Position numbers and translations under genes: made by a program
Shown: positions 30,755 to 35,868 of the stretch, piece by piece
How the letters are laid out: every line of letters starts with the position of its first letter
Position numbering within the stretch: position 1 is the first letter of the stretch
Notes under the pieces: generated by a model
Database searches by the model: none
Told to the model about the DNA's origin: nothing
What the model saw: only the letters and a program-made list of their open reading frames with translations
Assembly: GCA_937983105.1 (NCBI GenBank)
Contig: CALKAM010000182.1
Coordinates: 1 to 35,868, forward strand
DNA: 35,868 nt
Direction of reading: 5' to 3'
Origin: Planifilum sp021793745
Lineage (GTDB): Bacteria; Bacillota; Bacilli; Thermoactinomycetales; DSM-44946

Positions 30755-31753
30755 ATGAGGAAAATTATATCGATCGTTTTAGGGGTCATCGTCTTACTCC
30801 TCTCCGGAACCTTGGCCGTGTACGCAATGCGCAAAGAGGTGACTGTCACCTTCACCGATAAAGAAAAACCGGTCAAACTCCAGGTCTTGGGAGGAACACT
30901 GGCCGAGGCGTTGGAGGGACGCGGTTACGATGTGGACCAGTTGAAGAAACAGTACATACCCAATGTTTCTTGGGACCAACCCCTCAGCGATAAATCCGTG
31001 ATCCAGCTGACCTGCAATTGTTCCGTCACCTTGGAAGTGGGTGGTAAGCGCCTTGGCACCTACAAGACGAAGCAGCTGACCGTCGGCGATTTTCTCCGGG
31101 AGCGGAAAGTGGACTTAAGTCCCTGGGATGAAGTAAACACGCCGTTGGATGAGCGGATCACCAATGACATGGTGATCGTCGTCGACCGCGTGGAAAAGCG
31201 GATCAAGAAAAAAGTGAAGAGCATCCCCTACAAGACGGTGAAAAAGAAGGATCCCCAACTGGTAGCCGGGGAAGAGAAGGTCGAAAAGGAAGGAAAGAAA
31301 GGGAAGCGGATCTACGAGGTGATCGTAACCTATAAAAACGGAAAGGCGCTGTCCACCGCCGAAAAAATGATCGAAGAAATCGATCCCGTCCACAAAGTCG
31401 TCAAAGTGGGGACCGGAGAAGAGGTGACCACAGCGGAGGCGGATGCGAAGCCGGCGGCGGGCCGCATTGCCGGATATGAATATAGCAAGACGATGATGGC
31501 GGAAACCACGGGATATACCCACACCGGCAACCGGACGGCGACCGGAACTTGGCCGAAAAGGGGTACCCTGGCCGTCGATCCCCGGGTGATTCCCCTCGGA
31601 ACCCGCATTTATATTCCCGGATACGGTGTCGGGGTGGCTGAGGATACCGGAGGCGCCGTGAAAGGAAACGTGATCGACCTCTTCTTTGAAACCCGGGATG
31701 AAGCGATTCGGTGGGGACGGCGCAATGTGACGGTGTATATTTTGAAGGATTGA
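30755..31753 (+). CDS. yabE: YabE-like cell-wall protein with DUF348, G5 and 3D domains
   Basis: Exported, membrane-anchored protein of 332 residues, resembling Bacillus YabE and Rpf-like Sps proteins. Signal/anchor helix at residues 4-22; one or two DUF348-type units (VTFTDKEKPVKLQVLGGTLAEALE; VTLEVGGKRLGTYKTKQLTVGDFL); a G5-type lysine-rich segment (about 145-220); and a C-terminal 3D domain with the three conserved aspartates in LAVDPRVIPLG, AEDTGG and VIDLFF. 3D domains are peptidoglycan lytic transglycosylase-like. AAAGGAGG precedes ATG 30755. Its own promoter and terminator make it a single-gene unit. Confidence 0.9.
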   Translation: MRKIISIVLGVIVLLLSGTLAVYAMRKEVTVTFTDKEKPVKLQVLGGTLAEALEGRGYDVDQLKKQYIPNVSWDQPLSDKSVIQLTCNCSVTLEVGGKRLGTYKTKQLTVGDFLRERKVDLSPWDEVNTPLDERITNDMVIVVDRVEKRIKKKVKSIPYKTVKKKDPQLVAGEEKVEKEGKKGKRIYEVIVTYKNGKALSTAEKMIEEIDPVHKVVKVGTGEEVTTAEADAKPAAGRIAGYEYSKTMMAETTGYTHTGNRTATGTWPKRGTLAVDPRVIPLGTRIYIPGYGVGVAEDTGGAVKGNVIDLFFETRDEAIRWGRRNVTVYILKD

Positions 31754-31754
31754 T

Positions 31755-31779
31755 GGAGTGATCATCACTCCGGTTTTTT
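31755..31779 (+). terminator. Rho-independent terminator of the yabE-like gene
   Basis: GGAGTGAT / ATCACTCC with a one-base centre, then GGTTTTTTC, two bases after the stop. Confidence 0.9.
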
Positions 31780-31887
31780 CTTTCTGGAGAAAGATTTAAG
31801 CAATGGATGCAAGATGATGCTTTGTTTCCCGGGAGGGTTCGTTGTATACTTGAAAGTGGAGAAGTTTTCCTGTGAGGTGTGGATTCC

Positions 31888-33345
31888 ATGGTCGGGCGCA
31901 ACGATCCCTGCCCCTGCGGGAGCGGACTCAAATACAAAAAATGCTGTGAACGGGTGGTTGCCTTCCGGTCGGCCGAGCGCGCCCGGGAATCCCGGGAAAT
32001 GGAGATGAAGCAGGCTTTGTTGTCGGAATTGAACCAGTGGTTTGATCGACAGATGACGAAAAAGGCGGTTGCCGAATGGGTCGACCACTTCAACCATGCG
32101 ATGGGTTTTCCCCTTCAGCAACCCATTTCTTCCAACTACTTTAATACGTTTCGGTTTTGGCTCCTTTTCGATGCTCCCTGCATGGACGGCAGGCGCCCCG
32201 TCGACCGCTGGAGAGAAGCGATTTCTCCCCTTCCGGATCGTGAAAAGTGGGTGGAGGAATTTTGCCGCATCCACCTGGGCTGTTATGAGGTTACGGAGGT
32301 CGGGGGCGACGAGGCCCGTGTCAGACCGCTGCCTTGGGGAGAAGAGGTTTCCGTCCGCGTAGCTGAGCCGATGGAAAAAGGGGCAATCGTCATTGCCCGC
32401 CTCTCTCGGTTGGGGAACCGGTACGAATGGTTTGGTCCTTATACTACCTTTTTCCACGAGATGAGAGGGGAGATACTCTTGTATCTGAAACAGTTCGCGG
32501 ACAAGGAGAAGGAATTCGATCGCGATTTCTGGCTTCGGGAAGGGCTGGGCATTTTGGGATGGTCGATCCGACGCGCCAAGGATCGTGAAGAGATTTCCAA
32601 GATCATCGAATCGGTGGAAGAAGCGGCGCCGGTGGCGGAGAATTGGATTCCGGTCTCCCTGCCGGAGCTGCCTGAAGGCGAGAGGCAATGTCCGGAGGCG
32701 TTGATACACCAATTGCAGATGTTCTACGAGGATGTGGTATCCCCGCTGCAGCGGCGGACGCAGGAATTGTACAGACGGACGCTGCACTTATTCCGCAAAT
32801 ATGTTGCCACCCATTTCGGGAAAGCCTTCCATTGGCGCCTTATGACCGAGGAAGTCCTGGAACACCTGTGTGGTGTATGGTACGTGGATCAGGCCGGGGG
32901 GACTCCGGTCGGTTCAAAGATTTTTTTGAACACGCTGAAGCATCTGTTCCGCTGGTTGAATGAACAGGGAATGGCCTCGGTTTATACTGCGTACCGGCCG
33001 GTATACATCAAGTTGATTCGGGCGTTGCCGATGGCCCTGGAAGCCAATCGTTGGATCAAGGAGCACGGGGTCCAGCGGGCGGAAAACCGAGTGCCGGCTT
33101 TGACGGGGACGTTCATGCTGACCCTCTCGGCATCGGGGCCCCTTCTGGCGGTGGATGGAAAATGGCTGCCCATCAACCTGCGGGGATATCCCCCCAACTG
33201 GACGGATCACCGCTTCTGGGTCAAGGGAGTGGTGGCGGTGCGGCAGTGGGACAGTTTCCTCACCAGTGTGGACAGCGTATACCCCGTTGCCAGGGAGTGG
33301 GATACCGCATCCGAGTCCGATATGTCCCTGGAGAAACATTCCTAA
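31888..33345 (+). CDS. SEC-C motif protein with a recombinase core-binding-like segment
   Basis: Protein of 485 residues. The N-terminus is a SEC-C zinc motif, RNDPCPCGSGLKYKKCC, with Cys8, Cys10, Cys19 and Cys20, as at the end of SecA and in many stand-alone proteins. The middle (about 30-270) is unrecognised. Residues about 287-361 (RTQELYRRTLHLFRKYV, then SKIFLNTLKHLFRWLNEQG) look like the SAM-like core-binding domain of tyrosine recombinases, but no catalytic R-K-HxxR-Y domain follows. No signal peptide or membrane helix is present. ATG 31888 has GAGGTG 8 bases upstream; GTG 31879 in frame is possible. Function unknown. Confidence 0.8.
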   Translation: MVGRNDPCPCGSGLKYKKCCERVVAFRSAERARESREMEMKQALLSELNQWFDRQMTKKAVAEWVDHFNHAMGFPLQQPISSNYFNTFRFWLLFDAPCMDGRRPVDRWREAISPLPDREKWVEEFCRIHLGCYEVTEVGGDEARVRPLPWGEEVSVRVAEPMEKGAIVIARLSRLGNRYEWFGPYTTFFHEMRGEILLYLKQFADKEKEFDRDFWLREGLGILGWSIRRAKDREEISKIIESVEEAAPVAENWIPVSLPELPEGERQCPEALIHQLQMFYEDVVSPLQRRTQELYRRTLHLFRKYVATHFGKAFHWRLMTEEVLEHLCGVWYVDQAGGTPVGSKIFLNTLKHLFRWLNEQGMASVYTAYRPVYIKLIRALPMALEANRWIKEHGVQRAENRVPALTGTFMLTLSASGPLLAVDGKWLPINLRGYPPNWTDHRFWVKGVVAVRQWDSFLTSVDSVYPVAREWDTASESDMSLEKHS

Positions 33346-33371
33346 GCGGCCCGAAGGCGGCCGCTTTTTTT
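33344..33371 (+). terminator. Rho-independent terminator after the SEC-C gene
   Basis: AAGCGGCC / GGCCGCTT (8 bp, 7-base loop) merging into seven T; it begins within the stop codon. Confidence 0.9.
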
Positions 33372-33448
33372 GTTTAAAAACGGAAGGAACGACCAAAATA
33401 TCGGGAGAGGTGATCAGGCGGTTCACCTAAAGGACGGGAGGGAAGGGC

Positions 33449-33997
33449 GTGACCGTCACCGTCAACCTACCGTCCCGGAGTCTGGTGTTGTTGAGCGGGG
33501 CTCCGGGATCGGGAAAATCCACTTTCGCCAAGCGACATTTCCTGTGGACGCAGATCGTATCCTCGGACCGATGCCGGGCGATGGTATGCGACGACGAGGA
33601 AAATATGGCTGTGCATCACCAGACCTATTCCCTCCTGCAGCACATTGTCCGTTTGCGCCTCTCCCTGGGTCGCTTCACGGTGATTGATTCGACGGCCCTG
33701 GAGCGAAAACATCGGATCCATTACGTTTCCTTGGCCAAGGACTACCATTTCCATCCAGTAGCCATTCTCTTTGATGTTCCCTATGAGCTCTGTGTTCAGC
33801 AAAATGAGCGGCGCGACCGTCGGGTTCCGCTGGAGGCGATCCGGCATTATCACGCCATGCTGCAGGAAACAAAGCGGTCCATCTGGGAGGAGGGGTTTGC
33901 GGAGATCTTCGTATTAAATGCGGAGCAAATTCGAACCGCGCAAATTTCCTTCAGGGATAAGGAACCGAAAGAGAGGGACAATAAACGGAGAAATTGA
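33449..33997 (+). CDS. Stand-alone polynucleotide kinase, PnkP kinase-domain type
   Basis: P-loop kinase of 182 residues. Walker A GAPGSGKST (17-25), then VSSDRCRAMVCDDEEN, whose Asp40 and Arg43 match the SSDxCR motif essential in bacterial PnkP kinases. LGRFTVIDSTALERKHR and YHFHPVAILFDVPYELCVQQNERRDRRVP (lid arginines) also align in order with the PnkP 5'-OH polynucleotide kinase module. The phosphatase and ligase modules of PnkP are absent, and no Hen1 gene is adjacent. It probably phosphorylates 5'-OH RNA or DNA ends; a small-molecule kinase is an alternative. GTG 33449 follows GGGAGGGAAGGG. The C-terminal 20 residues are highly charged. Confidence 0.82.
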   Translation: MTVTVNLPSRSLVLLSGAPGSGKSTFAKRHFLWTQIVSSDRCRAMVCDDEENMAVHHQTYSLLQHIVRLRLSLGRFTVIDSTALERKHRIHYVSLAKDYHFHPVAILFDVPYELCVQQNERRDRRVPLEAIRHYHAMLQETKRSIWEEGFAEIFVLNAEQIRTAQISFRDKEPKERDNKRRN

Positions 33998-34011
33998 CGG
34001 AAAGGGGGCGT

Positions 34012-34167
34012 ATGAACTTGTTTCGCTTTTTTCGCAATCTGATGGGGCGCAGGCAAGAGGATCGCATCAAGGAATTGGTCAATGAAGTGGGGCGGGAGCT
34101 GGGGGTGGAAGAGAAGCAAGGTCCGAAGAAGCCCCATGCGGGTGAGAAGGACGAAAAGCGCACTTAA
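34012..34167 (+). CDS. Small charged protein, 51 residues
   Basis: ATG 34012 follows AAAGGGGGCG, 14 bases after the kinase stop. The product starts MNLFRFFRNLMGRRQEDRIKEL, an amphipathic basic helix, then continues with NEVGRELGVEE and a lysine-rich tail. It is probably co-transcribed with the kinase. No family is recognised. Confidence 0.6.
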   Translation: MNLFRFFRNLMGRRQEDRIKELVNEVGRELGVEEKQGPKKPHAGEKDEKRT

Positions 34168-34275
34168 TCCTGCGATCATTGAGAGGAACCCGAACAGAGG
34201 GGGACGAAGTATCGGGGAAGCGGTGTTTCACACGGGTGCCGGAGGTCTCCCGAATGCACACCGTCAGCCGTCTCG

Positions 34276-34304
34276 AGCACTTCCGCTATGGAGGTGCTTT
34301 TTTT
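34276..34304 (+). terminator. Rho-independent terminator of the kinase unit
   Basis: AGCACTTCC / GGAGGTGCT (9 bp with one G-U, 5-base loop) followed by seven T. Confidence 0.9.
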
Positions 34305-34405
34305 GTGGAAAAAGACGCGTGCCCATTTTCACCGGTGGATGGTTTCCGCATTCGTCCATGGCGAATATAGGTGTGATTAAGATCGGGATGAAAGGAAGGG
34401 TAGCT

Positions 34406-35868
34406 GTGAAAAAGCGTAGATATCCCAGACAGCAAAGAAATCGTTTCCCTGACGAACGGATCCTTGATATGCTGGACCGGATTTCCAATGACGAAAAAAA
34501 GTTGTACCGTCGAAACCATAAAAAATCTTCGCATCGGAATTCGGAATCCAGCAGTCTTTCCTCCGCGTGGTTCGGACATGTCCAAGAAGTCCAGGATGTC
34601 CAAAATGTCCGAGATGTCGAAGTGACGGTGTCGGAAACGAATAACGCCGAAGAGCAAAAAGCGTCTACCCACGAGCCTTCCCAAAAGTGCTCGATGCCCA
34701 AGGATGATCGTTCCCTCATCTACACAGATCGTTTGGCGGATAGTGCCGTTACCAACGAAAAACTGGCCAGTCGATCCGTCGACGGTTCCAAAATTCAATA
34801 CGGGAGCATCTCTCGGGACCATCTGGCCGATTTCTCGGTGGATGAATCCAAATTGTCCGATGGAGCCGTCACCGACTCAAAAATTGTACCCGGATCGATC
34901 AAGGAGCATCACCTCGCACCGGAATCGATCGACGGCGATCACATCCGTCGGGAGACCATCCATTCCAAGCATTTGAAGGAGAACAGCATACCGGGCGATC
35001 GTTTGACCGACCGTTCGGTTCCCGGAACCAAACTGAAGGAAACCAGCATCCAGTCGCACCACTTGGCGTTAGGGCACGTTCAGGGCAAACATCTGGAGGA
35101 TGAAACGATCACGGCGCAAAAGATCAAAAGCGGGGCCACTTTGTCCCGTCACTTGACCAACGATAGTGTAGACAGTGCCAAATTGGCCGACGAATCCGTA
35201 TCCGCAACCAAGCTGCAGGATGGCTCGGTCACCTCTGAAAAGCTTTCCCCCGAATCGGTAAAGGCGAAACACCTTTCTCCCTCGTCCGTCAAGAAGGAAC
35301 ACCTGAACGATCGGTTGATCGAAAGTCGTCATTTGATGGATGATGCCGTTACTGCTTCCAAAATCGCCGCCCATTCAATCGGAAGGAAGCATCTTCAGGA
35401 ACAGTCGGTATCCGGTGAACACCTGGTTCCCGAAAGCGTACAGGAGCGCCATTTAAGCGACCGTGCGGTCACTCGTTCAAAAATGGCCGAGCGCTCGGTG
35501 GTCTCCGATACCATTGAAGACGGGGCCGTCCAGGGGCGCCATATCGAGGACGGTGCCATCGGAGAACACCATCTGGAGCTTCGCTCCATCAGCGGGGATC
35601 ACCTCAAAGATGGTAGTGTTCGGGGAGAGCATCTCGCCGATAACACCGTTACGGGAACCAAACTGGTGGACCGTTCCATCACCACTTCCAAAATCGCTCC
35701 CGAATCAATCTCCACCGACAAGCTTGTCGATTATGCGGTCACCAATATCAAGCTGGGAGAAGGTGCCGTCACTTCCGGTAAGCTGGCCTATGAAAGTGTG
35801 AGGGATTATCACTTGGCTGATGAAGCCGTCAGTTCCGAGAAGTTGGCTCCGGAGAGCGTGACGGAGCA
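34406..35868 (+). CDS. Decapeptide-repeat protein (3' end off the window)
   Basis: Open frame of at least 487 codons from GTG 34406 (AAAGGAAGGG five bases upstream; an in-frame ATG at 34388 lacks a site) to the window edge. The first 108 residues are basic and hydrophilic, without a signal peptide, and include five tripeptides VQE-VQD-VQN-VRD-VEV (59-73). From residue 109 the protein is a strict 10-residue tandem repeat, consensus [KH]-[LI]-x-x-x-[SA]-[VI]-x-x-x, e.g. KLADESVSAT, KLQDGSVTSE, HLKDGSVRGE. About 38 units follow without an insertion or deletion. Such a periodicity suggests a fibrous beta-solenoid, as in phage tail fibres or spore/exosporium surface proteins. It resembles the long repeat regions of WIAG-tail-type proteins, but the C-terminus needed to decide is missing. 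Confidence 0.88.
   Translation, partial: MKKRRYPRQQRNRFPDERILDMLDRISNDEKKLYRRNHKKSSHRNSESSSLSSAWFGHVQEVQDVQNVRDVEVTVSETNNAEEQKASTHEPSQKCSMPKDDRSLIYTDRLADSAVTNEKLASRSVDGSKIQYGSISRDHLADFSVDESKLSDGAVTDSKIVPGSIKEHHLAPESIDGDHIRRETIHSKHLKENSIPGDRLTDRSVPGTKLKETSIQSHHLALGHVQGKHLEDETITAQKIKSGATLSRHLTNDSVDSAKLADESVSATKLQDGSVTSEKLSPESVKAKHLSPSSVKKEHLNDRLIESRHLMDDAVTASKIAAHSIGRKHLQEQSVSGEHLVPESVQERHLSDRAVTRSKMAERSVVSDTIEDGAVQGRHIEDGAIGEHHLELRSISGDHLKDGSVRGEHLADNTVTGTKLVDRSITTSKIAPESISTDKLVDYAVTNIKLGEGAVTSGKLAYESVRDYHLADEAVSSEKLAPESVTE
34730..35868 (+). repeat. 30-bp-period coding repeat, about 38 units
   Basis: The 1139 bases from the first unit to the window edge equal 37.97 periods of 30, so the register is exact. 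Units are strongly diverged at the DNA level while the protein pattern is kept. Confidence 0.9.

Overview
The window looks like a chromosomal segment of a GC-rich, Gram-positive, endospore-type Bacilli. I infer a Thermoactinomycetaceae-like genome (Planifilum/Melghirimyces relatives). The reasons are a complete comG-type competence pilus operon followed by aroK and yqzE, a YabE-like G5/3D cell-wall protein, YkoN/YkoP/YkoQ homologues, AGGAGG-type ribosome-binding sites, and GTG/TTG starts in a GC-rich background. No prophage, transposase, CRISPR array or rRNA is visible; one tRNA (Gln-UUG) is present. The taxon is an inference, not something read directly.

Layout. (1) 1-7313: a maltodextrin uptake and breakdown operon: binding protein (5' end off the window), two permeases, a GH13 neopullulanase/cyclomaltodextrinase and a GH15 glucoamylase-like enzyme, closed by a terminator. 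No ATPase gene is present, so a shared MsmX/MalK-type ATPase elsewhere is implied. (2) 7409-10723, opposite strand: a selenium cassette, selD-selA-gpx. selD has an in-frame UGA followed at once by a SECIS-like hairpin, so SelD is itself a selenoprotein. The Gpx is a cysteine form. (3) 10794-11984: a LacI/MalR-type repressor, probably of the maltodextrin operon, with a CG-centred palindrome downstream of its own -10. (4) 12071-14424: nifZ-thiI, the 4-thiouridine tRNA pair. (5) 14607-18026: TerC-family metal exporter, YkoP-like protein, YkoN-like glycosyltransferase and a convergent YkoQ-like phosphoesterase; the last two end inside one shared palindromic terminator. (6) 18101-18206: tRNA-Gln and its terminator.

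(7) 18622-22758: a seven-gene, translationally coupled comG operon (traffic ATPase, membrane platform, five pilin-like proteins). (8) 22759-23423: a gene-poor stretch with a large inverted repeat. (9) 23424-25373: thiM divergent from aroK-yqzE and a 48-residue protein. (10) 25374-26789: a structured intergenic region and an unrecognised 340-residue protein. (11) 27060-31779: ispG, a DUF378 membrane protein, a class I glutamine amidotransferase-like hydrolase, a VanW-family lipoprotein and a YabE-like protein. (12) 31888-34167: a SEC-C-motif protein, a stand-alone PnkP-like polynucleotide kinase and a 51-residue protein. (13) 34406-end: the start of a large repeat protein in which about 38 decapeptides follow one another without any insertion or deletion, running off the window.

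The strongest items for a second look are the decapeptide-repeat protein, the SEC-C protein with a recombinase-like core-binding segment next to the orphan PnkP-type kinase, and the UGA-containing selD. All starts, motifs and hairpins were read by eye; no database search or folding program was run.
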